Notes: a model not told the origin generated them from the letters alone. Numbered from the stretch's first letter, positions 50,161 through 59,499 are shown. The stretch: 64,000 nt of DNA from Muribaculaceae bacterium (GCA_029061225.1 JAIDSM010000123.1:44147-108146), one strand, 5' to 3'. Made by a program: numbers and translations.

Positions 50161-50566
50161 TAGCCTACATAAGTGTTAAAATAGTGTTAAAATCCAAACG
50201 CCATCTAAATATCGCTCCTATTCCTATATATTGGAGTGTTACCTTTCAATGACGATTGGAGGTAACGATAAGAGAACATTGAAATAGTGGAACGGATTTT
50301 TAGGGTGATCTATTCAACAGCCATCCCCTTTTTCCTATTCATCTATATATAAGGAGGTGTATTGATGAAGTGGAGGGAGGGAAAGGGAGGGAAAGGGAGA
50401 GATAGACCCTTAAATCAGTCTAAATAAGGAGAAGTGTTAAAATTGTGTTAAAAATAGGATAACCACTAAAGATTGGAGGGTCTTTTAGTATATATCTTAT
50501 TTAGGTCTGAAATAAAGTAGGTTGCGAATTTGGAATGTTCGGATTTTTTTATTACATTTTGGCGTT

Positions 50567-50602
50567 TTTGTTTGGAGAGGTGGAGAATTTTGTGTAATTT
50601 TG
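50567..50602 (+). promoter_or_regulatory. Bacteroidetes-type promoter driving the element's small-protein operon
   Basis: TTTG at 50571-50574 and TAATTTTG at 50595-50602, 20-nt spacer. Confidence 0.55.
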
Positions 50603-50926
50603 CATTATGGATAACCACCTAAAACAGTAAACGAACGAAACAGACATAAAAAATAACGACATACAACAAAACGACTTTAGACAAGTTATTTGGCGTGGAT
50701 AAATCTGGAAAATTTTGAACGCAGTCCAAATGATAAGTCGAAAGTGGGATTGTACCCCTCACAGGGCGCAACCTACTTTTTCCTTATTGTGACTGCAAAG
50801 GCAATTTCCAGAGCCTATCCACCCAATGAGAGAAAAGTTAAAGGATGTGACCCTTTTTCTTTTCTACCCTATTGGGGATTTGTCATAAGTCTGAACCAAT
50901 ACGTTAACCCTTAAAAACAAAAGACT

Positions 50927-51133
50927 ATGGCAATTTTTCAAGTTACATCTAAAATGTCTCTCGGCGGTTCTAACGGAATACCCAAAGGCACAACAGTTCA
51001 GGTAATAACTCCTAATGGAGTAAACAGTGTGGATGCCAATAAAATTCAAGCGGCTATTAAACAGCAGCTTGGCAAAGACCTCCAAACCTCTGTATGTGTC
51101 GCTGCCCACTTTGAGGTAGTAAGACTGAAATAA
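50927..51133 (+). CDS. Small hypothetical protein (68 aa)
   Basis: MAIFQVTSKMSLGGSNGIPKGTTVQVITPNGVNS...; first gene of a tightly spaced operon. Confidence 0.7.
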   Translation: MAIFQVTSKMSLGGSNGIPKGTTVQVITPNGVNSVDANKIQAAIKQQLGKDLQTSVCVAAHFEVVRLK

Positions 51134-51450
51134 TGGCTTATATCTATAAGGTTCAAAATGGCGCAGTCTGCACCCTTGATAAATACGGAGGACAGGTAAG
51201 AGCACCCTTTCATCCTGCAATGGGTGGTAACGCCATCTTTGTGGACTATAATTCCAACTTAGAAAGATTGATGGTGACTACTGACAGAGGTGCTATCATT
51301 TTTTACAATAATTATGGCGGTGCTATATCCCATTTTACTGTAAAGGATGTAGCTATGGCTCGATGGCAAGGTGATGACATACTTGTTCAGCTCAAAAGCG
51401 GTAAATGCACCCTCTTCAATAAGTATGGAGGTATGATCAAACATTTATAA
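51133..51450 (+). CDS. Small protein with repeated YGG motifs (105 aa)
   Basis: LDKYGGQVRA, FYNNYGGAISH, LFNKYGGMIKH; start overlaps the previous gene by one nucleotide. Confidence 0.7.
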   Translation: MAYIYKVQNGAVCTLDKYGGQVRAPFHPAMGGNAIFVDYNSNLERLMVTTDRGAIIFYNNYGGAISHFTVKDVAMARWQGDDILVQLKSGKCTLFNKYGGMIKHL

Positions 51451-51462
51451 ATAGATTGCGCT

Positions 51463-51861
51463 ATGGCAAAGAAATCTGAAATCATAGGCGAATTTATAGT
51501 AACGATAGACGACAACAATTCAGTGTCGGTAAGCCGTATCTATAAAAGCACCAAAGAGGCACTTAGAAAAATATGGGAGGACAGCGGAAAAGGCGTTGCT
51601 CCCGAAAAATGGACTACCCAGGATTTAGGGCGTCATATACTCAATGAGCTGTGCGATGGTGCTAAGGAGGCTACATTAGGAGATTACACCATTGAAAGAG
51701 AGGCTAACAACCGTATCAACGTACTCCGTACTTATAAGGTGGCAAAAGAGGGTCTGAGAGATTGTGCAGAAAGCATCGGTTTTCCCTACGAAAAGGAATG
51801 GGACACACAAAATTTCGGTCGTAGGCTTGTTATTTATGCTCAAACTTTAAATACCAAATAA
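51463..51861 (+). CDS. Two-repeat hypothetical protein (132 aa)
   Basis: Internal duplication: IGEFIVTIDDNNSVSVSRIYKSTKEALRKIW...WTTQDLGRHIL versus LGDYTIEREANNRINVLRTYKVAKEGLRDCA...WDTQNFGRRLV. Confidence 0.75.
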   Translation: MAKKSEIIGEFIVTIDDNNSVSVSRIYKSTKEALRKIWEDSGKGVAPEKWTTQDLGRHILNELCDGAKEATLGDYTIEREANNRINVLRTYKVAKEGLRDCAESIGFPYEKEWDTQNFGRRLVIYAQTLNTK

Positions 51862-51863
51862 TT

Positions 51864-52364
51864 ATGGGCGTATTAAACTCCACCGGCTATTTCAACGGCG
51901 ATAAGGACAAATGGATTGAGAAACGACACCTAATGCTGGAGTTTTTCAAAGGGAAAGTATTGTCCGTTCTGATAGTTGACCCTAACAATGAAATGCCGTT
52001 GGAGGAGATTGAGAAAGCCTTACCCGATTTATTTCTGAAATCCTTTGATTTAGCCGATTGTAAAGATGGCGATTTCAACCGAATAGGTCAGCATTTAGGG
52101 AAATATATCAATGATGGAAAGTGCGCTTATGATGGACTGCTGTTTGATAACGTCGATTGCATCAATGCAGGTAAAGACACCGAAGATTTACAGACGATGG
52201 TGTGGCAATCACTGAAAAGAGATGACTCTGAAACGTGTGGTTATCAGATACTACCATTTGGCGATGCTATCCCATTCGATAAAATGATGATAGCCGCAAG
52301 GTGTAAGGAAATTCCCGACTATCTAAAGGATAAATCACTGCAAAGGTATATTATCGAAGTATAA
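51864..52364 (+). CDS. Hypothetical protein (166 aa)
   Basis: ORF in the same operon, 2-nt gap from the previous gene. Confidence 0.65.
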   Translation: MGVLNSTGYFNGDKDKWIEKRHLMLEFFKGKVLSVLIVDPNNEMPLEEIEKALPDLFLKSFDLADCKDGDFNRIGQHLGKYINDGKCAYDGLLFDNVDCINAGKDTEDLQTMVWQSLKRDDSETCGYQILPFGDAIPFDKMMIAARCKEIPDYLKDKSLQRYIIEV

Positions 52365-52424
52365 GGCAATTATACTTCTACTTCGATGAAACCATTATAT
52401 GAAACCATTTTAATAACGCTATAT

Positions 52425-53360
52425 ATGGCAAAATTCAAAATCACCCCAACAACAACCGTTGCCGAACTCAAAGAGCAGTTCCGCAATGAAATCGGCGGTG
52501 TTCTGCGTGTCTATGAGGGACGTAGCCAAGCACCAGCCGATGCGACCTTGGTGTCGCTCGGAGCAAAGGAGGGCGAATTGGAATGCCGAACCAGCCGAAC
52601 AGTCGGCAAGTTCGAGGAGGCATTTCAGAAAGACCTCAATCTCAAAGTGAAAGTCTATACCAAAGACGAAAACGTATCTGTACTTGATGGCATTACCCTT
52701 GCGACAGTAAAGGAAATCCCCAATATGTCCACTCACGCAAAGATGGAAAAGTACCTTGCTTATCAGAAGGAGGGAAAAGAGGAAGAAAACGCTGAGGTAG
52801 TGAACGAAGAAACAACTGAAAGCGAAGATGTTGAATTATTCAAAGGGGTGATACCCAAATTGGTATTTAGCCCTAATGAGAAGCGCTATGCTGTAGAACA
52901 TGGAGAGGGTATAGTTTTAATGGCGAGAGAACTTAAAGATTTCTCAAATTTGGACATCCTTGTAGATGAATATGCACGTGAGGAGGAGCCAATGGTTTTG
53001 ATAGCCATTAATAAAAATAACTCGGAAGACTGTGCGGCTGTTGACATTTACTGTGTAGGTGTAGAATATGTTGAGAGGGAACTTAAGAAACATGGTATAA
53101 CTTCATACGATGATTATAAGTTCTACTATACGTATGTGGATCCATATGATGAAACAGAGGAGGAATTTATAGAGAACACTTACCATTGTATGTACCTAAA
53201 TAAAGACCGAGCAGGTCTTTATGAAGACCAAGAATTTGATAGGAAAGAACTTATTAAGACTATCAATAAGGAATATAGGCACTGTTCGGATGCACATTTG
53301 GATATATTCAATGGAAAAAAATGCATCTACTCATGTGATGGTGTAGTTGTTAGTGATTAA
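52425..53360 (+). CDS. Protein with ubiquitin-like/beta-grasp-like N-terminal segment plus unknown C-terminal domain
   Basis: MAKFKITPTTTVAELKEQFRNEIGGVLRVYEGRSQAPADATLVSLGAKEGELECRTSRTVG; start moved to 52425. Confidence 0.65.
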   Translation: MAKFKITPTTTVAELKEQFRNEIGGVLRVYEGRSQAPADATLVSLGAKEGELECRTSRTVGKFEEAFQKDLNLKVKVYTKDENVSVLDGITLATVKEIPNMSTHAKMEKYLAYQKEGKEEENAEVVNEETTESEDVELFKGVIPKLVFSPNEKRYAVEHGEGIVLMARELKDFSNLDILVDEYAREEEPMVLIAINKNNSEDCAAVDIYCVGVEYVERELKKHGITSYDDYKFYYTYVDPYDETEEEFIENTYHCMYLNKDRAGLYEDQEFDRKELIKTINKEYRHCSDAHLDIFNGKKCIYSCDGVVVSD

Positions 53361-53459
53361 AAAACATCTGAAAATTACCGAGTGTCCCAATCCCATTTTT
53401 CAGTGGGATTGGGATATTTGTGCCATAATGACTATATTTGCATTTATATAAAAATTGAT

Positions 53460-54065
53460 ATGAGTGCATTTAAGTATAGAAGTCTAACAGACTTAAAAAG
53501 AGTTCTTGATATAATTGTAAACAAGCGATTGTATGGAGCAAAATACCTTTCATTGAATGACCCAATGGAAGGTCAATTTCAATTTAACCTCAACGAAGAT
53601 TTTACTCAAGAAAATCTTCAAAAATTATTTGACGCAAGAGCAAAAGCCCGTATTTGCTCTTTATCAAGGAAGTTAGATGATAATGAAATTCCTAATAATG
53701 GTATTCTTTGGTCAATGTACGCTGATGAACACAGAGGGTGTTGTATCGAAGTTATTGCGGATGATTCTAATTGGCACAAAGAAGATGTATACTATTCCAA
53801 ATTTCCACCGATTGTAAATAATACCAGTGTAAAACTTAGTGATATACTATCCATTAAGTTTAACCAATGGGACTACGAAAAAGAAGTTAGGTACATTAAC
53901 ACTGACCCGAAAACGCCTTATATGAAAGTTAAGATAAAGGCGGTCTATTTGGGATGCAGAGTTGATAAGGAAGATGTAGAGTTTTACACTTCGCTAATAA
54001 AATCAATTGACAAAAAAATCACTGTCCGTCAGATAAAACGAGACGAACTCAATTGGATACGATAA
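53460..54065 (+). CDS. DUF2971 family protein
   Basis: MSAFKYRSLTDLKRVLDIIVNKRLYGAKYLSLNDPMEGQF; ARICSLSRK; GILWSMYADEHRGCCIEV. Confidence 0.82.
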   Translation: MSAFKYRSLTDLKRVLDIIVNKRLYGAKYLSLNDPMEGQFQFNLNEDFTQENLQKLFDARAKARICSLSRKLDDNEIPNNGILWSMYADEHRGCCIEVIADDSNWHKEDVYYSKFPPIVNNTSVKLSDILSIKFNQWDYEKEVRYINTDPKTPYMKVKIKAVYLGCRVDKEDVEFYTSLIKSIDKKITVRQIKRDELNWIR

Positions 54066-54071
54066 GATTTT

Positions 54072-54106
54072 GAGAACACCGCCACAAAACGGTGTTCTCT
54101 TTTTTT
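54072..54106 (+). terminator. Rho-independent terminator
   Basis: GAGAACACCG-CCACAAAA-CGGTGTTCTC-TTTTTTT. Confidence 0.9.
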
Positions 54107-54109
54107 CGT

Positions 54110-54913
54110 TTAGAAAATCTTATCTCTATATAAGGGCAACAACTCCATTCCCTTATGATATGCCCATTCCACTAATTCTTCTTCTGAAATATTAGGATTG
54201 TTTTTCTTATATTCTTCAAGTTCTTTTATAGCCTCACTGTAAGCTCTTCTTGTTCCATATGAATATTTAAGAAAGTATTGTAAAGCATAATGATCCATTG
54301 GTTCAAATCCACGTCCCGTGTTAGGGTTCATCCTGATAATAAGAGTATCTGTTGAAAACATTGGGCAACATCTATATGGTATCTCGAAATCATCATCTTC
54401 ATCATTTCCATACATAGTATATCTCTTTCCATCATTAAAATACTTCAATCTTTTTCTATCATCCCAAGATTGACGATACATCCCCTCCCAAGTAGATGCA
54501 ATGTCCTCTGCCGTTTTCTTAATCGTTTCGTACTTGAATTTTTCTCTTTCATTCCAATTCTGATTAGACACTGCCTTTGCAGCTTTCTCTTTCTCAATAT
54601 ATTTCTCTGATAGTATTTTGTATTGTTCTTCCTTTTGCTCAATTGCTCTTTCTTTATCAGCGATAATCGCTTTAAGTTCCTCATTCTTTTTCTCTGTCTC
54701 CACCACTTGGTCGGAGTACTCGGATATAAGGTTTATGGCACTATGAGGTAGAGTATTAAGTGCCTTTGCCTTTTCTCTTTCCAATCGTCCAACGGCATAA
54801 TTCAACCGTTTTCGGTCTTTTTTGACTTGGGAGAGTTCAGCCTCTTTTTCAGCGAGTTTTGCCTCTAATCTCTCAATCTTCCTTTGGTCTTTGGTTTTGT
54901 ATTTTCTGTCCAT
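54110..54913 (-). CDS. Coiled-coil hypothetical protein
   Basis: Long heptad-rich N-terminus (RKIERLEAKLAEKEAELSQVKKDRKRLN...), no recognised catalytic motif. Confidence 0.65.
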   Translation of the reverse strand: MDRKYKTKDQRKIERLEAKLAEKEAELSQVKKDRKRLNYAVGRLEREKAKALNTLPHSAINLISEYSDQVVETEKKNEELKAIIADKERAIEQKEEQYKILSEKYIEKEKAAKAVSNQNWNEREKFKYETIKKTAEDIASTWEGMYRQSWDDRKRLKYFNDGKRYTMYGNDEDDDFEIPYRCCPMFSTDTLIIRMNPNTGRGFEPMDHYALQYFLKYSYGTRRAYSEAIKELEEYKKNNPNISEEELVEWAYHKGMELLPLYRDKIF

Positions 54914-54986
54914 ATTTGAATTATCTTTATCTGACTAAACATAACGAAAGGAGGGTCGAAGTTTAGTCTGAAAGGGTTAATAAATG

Positions 54987-55502
54987 TTATCGGTTAGACA
55001 TAATCTGCATTGCCTCAAATACCATTGCAATATCTACTCCGTTGCATAGATCCAACTTATCGTCCGTAAGGGCGTAATGAGTATAAGGATAGACCTTTTC
55101 ATAAAGATGGGCGTTCTTTATGCTCCTTTCATCACCTCCAAAAAGACAGATGGTGTTTTCTTCATCATATTCATCTATCTCATTAGACTCATCGAAACTA
55201 TCAGTATAGACCGATGGAGAAATTAGATATTTTCGTTTGAAGTTTTTGATTGGCTCAATGTAGTTAGCACCGTCTCTATAGCCTATCAATATCGGCAATC
55301 TGACCTCTTTCCATATCTGCTCAAAGTTATAGAAACAACGGCATTTTGGATAGTCGATGATATGAACATCAAACTTATCGGAATTGAACCACTTATTTAC
55401 CACTTCCATAAGTTTATTTTCATCATAGTAGCCGTTAGGAGCGGTCTTATCTATGGGCTTAAAGTGATGTTTGCCTGTGAAGATTATTACAGTCTGTTTC
55501 AT
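54987..55502 (-). CDS. Hypothetical, alpha/beta-hydrolase-like topology with degenerate nucleophile elbow
   Basis: TVIIFTGKHH ... LPILIGYRDGANYIEPIKNFKRKYLISPSV. Confidence 0.55.
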   Translation of the reverse strand: MKQTVIIFTGKHHFKPIDKTAPNGYYDENKLMEVVNKWFNSDKFDVHIIDYPKCRCFYNFEQIWKEVRLPILIGYRDGANYIEPIKNFKRKYLISPSVYTDSFDESNEIDEYDEENTICLFGGDERSIKNAHLYEKVYPYTHYALTDDKLDLCNGVDIAMVFEAMQIMSNR

Positions 55503-55565
55503 TGCTTTTTCTTTTTAGGGTGATGGAGAAGGGGCATTTGCCCCATTCTCCGATACTGTTACTTA

Positions 55566-56153
55566 TTAGAGTTTGTATTTTGCTGATGAATAGTCCTTTT
55601 TCCATTCGCTTTTCCAATTACATCCTATCATTCCGTTGAAGTCGTTGGGAAGAAAGATTTTATCGTATTTGGTTTCACCTAATATCGCATTCAGTTCGGC
55701 TTTCAGGTTGGTACTGTCTTTCAGTGCCTTAATCAGTCCTCTAATGAGCGTTGTTTGTTGTTTCATACGGATTTTGAGATAATCGGGTGCATCACTGCCG
55801 ATTTTGAAATTTACGTTTTGAGTGAGCATTTTGTCGATGTCCTCCACCTCCTTATATGAGGGAATGACCTCCGTAAGATAGCGTTTGATTGAGTGGCGCA
55901 TAAGTTCGTCCATACGGAACTTATAGCCGTTGATGTAGAAGTGCTGTTCGGTGGTGTAGTCCTTATTGGTGAAGATGGTAATTACATTCATCATCTTAAT
56001 ATTGGGTGAACCATAGTTGACACCGTTTTCAACTATCATTTCAACCACTTCCTCTACGTCATTGGCAGTGGTTTTAGGTGCAACGTTCTTAACTGTTGCG
56101 TTCTTTGCGTTGTTGGTGTTGTTGCGTTTGGCTGATTTAGTTTTCTTATCCAT
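55566..56153 (-). CDS. Hypothetical protein (195 aa)
   Basis: Basic N-terminus and helical core; divergent from 56373. Confidence 0.6.
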   Translation of the reverse strand: MDKKTKSAKRNNTNNAKNATVKNVAPKTTANDVEEVVEMIVENGVNYGSPNIKMMNVITIFTNKDYTTEQHFYINGYKFRMDELMRHSIKRYLTEVIPSYKEVEDIDKMLTQNVNFKIGSDAPDYLKIRMKQQTTLIRGLIKALKDSTNLKAELNAILGETKYDKIFLPNDFNGMIGCNWKSEWKKDYSSAKYKL

Positions 56154-56372
56154 TGTTCTTTGTATTAATTGTTAATATTCTGTTTTAGTGTGGGTTATTG
56201 CCGTTGGTGGCTCTTTTTCCCTTTCGCACATATATATACTAAATGAGGGTCGAAAATTTAGTTCCAATCATCATTTTAACACTTATTTAACATTTGAAGA
56301 AATATGGGGTAAATCATTTGGCTATCAGAGGATTTTTTATTAACTTTACATTCTCTAAAGCGCACAACATCA

Positions 56373-56855
56373 ATGGATAAGAAAGCAACCGACATAATAT
56401 TCTTTCTCCCTTATTGGGATAAGAAAAATCCTACATTGGAAGACCAAACTGGCTTTATGCTCTCTGAAATGTTTGAGGAAGATGAATGTTTGAAGATTGG
56501 CGATAAGGTCTATTCAAGCAATGATTACTATATGAAAGACCCAAAGGAATTTATAAGGGAGGCAATAAGAAAAGACCGTCCCAAATGGGTAATCGGCATA
56601 GAGAACACCGCCACTATCCTTATTTCATACAAACGGCAAATGAAAATACTCATAAATCCGACTGTCACCCTCAACGACCTAAATTGGGTTACACCAGAAA
56701 CGATAAGGGATACATACGCCTTTTTCAGTGCCGATTATGAAAAGGATTATGAGATATATTCTAAGGTGTATCGTAATGTCGCTTTCTTCCCTACTCAGAA
56801 AACGCTGTTTATAGGCGATTTAAGTGCGGCTATAAGGGGGATAGTATCTGAGTGA
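56373..56855 (+). CDS. Hypothetical, alpha/beta-hydrolase-like topology with degenerate nucleophile elbow
   Basis: DIIFFLPYWDKKNP ... PKWVIGIENTATILISYKRQMKILINPTV. Confidence 0.55.
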   Translation: MDKKATDIIFFLPYWDKKNPTLEDQTGFMLSEMFEEDECLKIGDKVYSSNDYYMKDPKEFIREAIRKDRPKWVIGIENTATILISYKRQMKILINPTVTLNDLNWVTPETIRDTYAFFSADYEKDYEIYSKVYRNVAFFPTQKTLFIGDLSAAIRGIVSE

Positions 56856-56908
56856 CATATATTATTGGTTTGAGAGGCGTAATTGCCTTATACGTCATAT
56901 ATACCGTT

Positions 56909-56951
56909 AGAACCCTCCAATCCTTTGCAGTGCTGTTGATTGGAGGGTTCT
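56909..56951. terminator. 14-bp perfect inverted repeat between convergent genes, probable bidirectional transcription barrier
   Basis: AGAACCCTCCAATC / GATTGGAGGGTTCT with 15-nt loop. Confidence 0.65.
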
Positions 56952-56960
56952 ATATAGCGA

Positions 56961-57596
56961 TTATAGTGCTGTATCCCTTATTTTCCGTATGGTGTTTATG
57001 GAAGTGCCGGTGATGGCTGATATATTCTTTAGGGATAAGCCTTTGCGGAGTAGTGATATTTCCTTTGGGTACTGCTCTTTGTAGGTTTCAACGCTCTTTC
57101 TATAAGTGGAGGGGCGACCCATTTTTATACCCTCTTTTCGGCAACGGTCTATATACTGGTTTCTTCCGCTCTCCATCCTCTCCCTTATGGTTAACCGTTC
57201 CATAGACGCTATCTCTAAAAGGATAGTGCAGATAAGGGAGGTAATCGGATTGGGTTTGCCGTTTTCGTCCAACGTCTCCAAATTATAGTTCTTCACATAT
57301 AGGCTGACACCATTTTCAGTGAGGAACTGAATTACCTTTAGAGCCTCCAACGTATTGCGTCCAACTCTGCTAATCTCCAAACATACGACCCTCTTTATCT
57401 GATGTGCCTTAACGTATTCCACCAACGACACAATTTCCTCCCTTTCCTCAATGCGTTTCGCTCCGCTTACCTTATTGGCGAAGATTTCCTCCACCGTCCA
57501 TTGACGGCTGTAGCAATAGGCTGACAGTTCGTTTATCTGCCTTTGGTATTCCTGGCGGTCGGTGCTGACCCGTGCTAATATAACTACCTTATCCAT
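56961..57596 (-). CDS. Small serine recombinase (resolvase/invertase family)
   Basis: MDKVVILARVSTDRQEYQRQINELSAYC; ISRVGRNTLEAL; C-terminal HTH GLSLKNISAITGTSINTIRKI. Confidence 0.93.
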   Translation of the reverse strand: MDKVVILARVSTDRQEYQRQINELSAYCYSRQWTVEEIFANKVSGAKRIEEREEIVSLVEYVKAHQIKRVVCLEISRVGRNTLEALKVIQFLTENGVSLYVKNYNLETLDENGKPNPITSLICTILLEIASMERLTIRERMESGRNQYIDRCRKEGIKMGRPSTYRKSVETYKEQYPKEISLLRKGLSLKNISAITGTSINTIRKIRDTAL

Positions 57597-57740
57597 ATCG
57601 TTTTGCGTTTTTGTCTGATACGGATATATATAACAAAGAAACCCTATTAATTTAATATAAAACATTAAACTAATAGGATTTTCAGTGTCTTTTTTACCGC
57701 TTTTCAATATTAAATTAATACGGTTGCGGTTTTAATACGG

Positions 57741-59219
57741 TTAGGAGGTCTGTTTCTCCTTTAGGCGGTATTCATCAACTTTCCTAACACCAACCTCCTT
57801 TGACTGTTTGTTACTGTTCGCCTCATATACGGTGACGGTATTGTTTAAGTGGTTGAATACACTTATCTGTGCAATATATTTGGATAGGCGGATTACCGAT
57901 ACTTTCTTAACCACTTTTCTAATGATGGCTATCTTATCGTCAATCGTCATTGTGTCTTCGTTTAAACCACCTAAAAAGTCGGCTTCCACCATTTGCTGTT
58001 GCTTATATGCCGTTTCATTGGTCAGTTCCAACAACCGCCGTTCCTTATCGGATAGTTGTTCCTTTTGTTGTTCCATCAGTTCCTCTCCTCTTTCTGTAGA
58101 TAGGTTGCCGAAAATCATTCTCTCCTCAACCTTATCAATCCTATCCTTTATGGTTTTTATTTCCGTCCTAATGGTATCGGCCTTTTTACAGATGATGGCT
58201 AACTCCTTTTGAATTTGACGTTTCATAATCGTTGGGTTCATAAGGTGTTTACGGTACATCTCTTTTGCATACTCCCATACTATCGGATCAATGACTTTCC
58301 GTTTTATCATCAGTCCTCCATAATGGGAAATATAGTAACTGTCCTGTGATGCCCAACCACATAGGGAACGACCGCTGTTTCCATCATAAACCAACCCCTT
58401 TAGTAAGAGAAGATTTTTTGATTTCTTCTTAGGTGCTTTCCTTCTTTTCTTTCGCATCGACTGCACCTTATCATAAAGCGATGGAGATATGATTGGGGGA
58501 TAAGGCGGTTTCCCTACATAGAAACTTCTCTCCAACCAATCACTCATCTTCTTTTGGAGGGTGAAGAATGATGTTTTGGGAAACAATCCCTCCTCCTTAA
58601 ATTCCTTTGCTATATCGGCTATCGATACATCACCTTTGGAATACCTCAAATAGAAACGTTCCACTATTTTGGAGGCGATTGGGTCAACGATATAATACTT
58701 TTCCTTATTTACGGAGTAGCCGAAAGGAGGGAAACCTCCCCCTATTTTACCGATGGAGACATTGTGTCTTCTTCCCCTCATCATCCTTTCCTTTTTTACC
58801 GCCATTTCGGTTTCTGAAAAGGAAGAAAAGATTGAGAACATAAGGGAGGCGGTCTGTGACATTTCCCCCTTATCATCCAATAGGCGCATAAAGGGTTGTA
58901 GGCAGATAAGTTGGATTTTGCGTTCAATAAGGAAATCCCTTATGCTGAACAGCACCAACTGACGACGGCTTAAACGGCTTAATTCGTAAAGGTAAACCGC
59001 ATTGATGGAGGGGTCGTTGTTGATGTGCTCTTTCATTCGGTTAAGTCCGTTCCTTTCCTCTTCACTCAACTTTATAGCCGACTCCTTATCTTCAATAATG
59101 ATGATGTTGTCATCGGTGTAGCCGTCCTTTTTTACCTCTTTTAAGACGGCTTCCGTTTGTTGTTCCAACGTCTGATGATTGGAGCTAACCCTACTTAAAA
59201 TGATTGCCTTATTTATCAT
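57741..59219 (-). CDS. Large serine recombinase
   Basis: AIILSRVSSNHQTLEQQ; YELSRLSRRQLVLF; SIFSSFSETEMAVKKERMMRGR; Recombinase domain and coiled-coil C-terminus (492 aa). Confidence 0.92.
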   Translation of the reverse strand: MINKAIILSRVSSNHQTLEQQTEAVLKEVKKDGYTDDNIIIIEDKESAIKLSEEERNGLNRMKEHINNDPSINAVYLYELSRLSRRQLVLFSIRDFLIERKIQLICLQPFMRLLDDKGEMSQTASLMFSIFSSFSETEMAVKKERMMRGRRHNVSIGKIGGGFPPFGYSVNKEKYYIVDPIASKIVERFYLRYSKGDVSIADIAKEFKEEGLFPKTSFFTLQKKMSDWLERSFYVGKPPYPPIISPSLYDKVQSMRKKRRKAPKKKSKNLLLLKGLVYDGNSGRSLCGWASQDSYYISHYGGLMIKRKVIDPIVWEYAKEMYRKHLMNPTIMKRQIQKELAIICKKADTIRTEIKTIKDRIDKVEERMIFGNLSTERGEELMEQQKEQLSDKERRLLELTNETAYKQQQMVEADFLGGLNEDTMTIDDKIAIIRKVVKKVSVIRLSKYIAQISVFNHLNNTVTVYEANSNKQSKEVGVRKVDEYRLKEKQTS

Positions 59220-59499
59220 ATAACCGATTTTTTCGTTCCACTATATATCCCAAAAAGAGGTCAAAAATTTAGTCCTATACCCAATTATTTTCCATCATTT
59301 TTCAAAAAAATCCATAATCCCTTAATGGAGGTGATTTTGGAGGTTATAGGAGGTATGGGGTAACGGATGAAAGAAAAATGAGGGATAGTATTAGGTAGCA
59401 ATGGAGGTGAAAAAGCCACTGATATATTCCTTTCAAAATTTCAATGTGCTCTTTTCCATTACCCTTTAATCGTCATTAAAAGGTAACACTCCAATATAT

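Noticed and set aside
50690-50914. 74-aa ORF ahead of the small-protein operon
   Set aside because: Lies in the leader between the predicted promoter and 50927, with weak coding character; may be leader RNA, insufficient support as a CDS.
52425-54065. Bacterial ubiquitin-conjugation or CBASS-type system
   Set aside because: No E1, E2, JAB, cGAS-like or effector gene nearby and no C-terminal diglycine on the ubiquitin-like protein; only fold-level resemblance is claimed.
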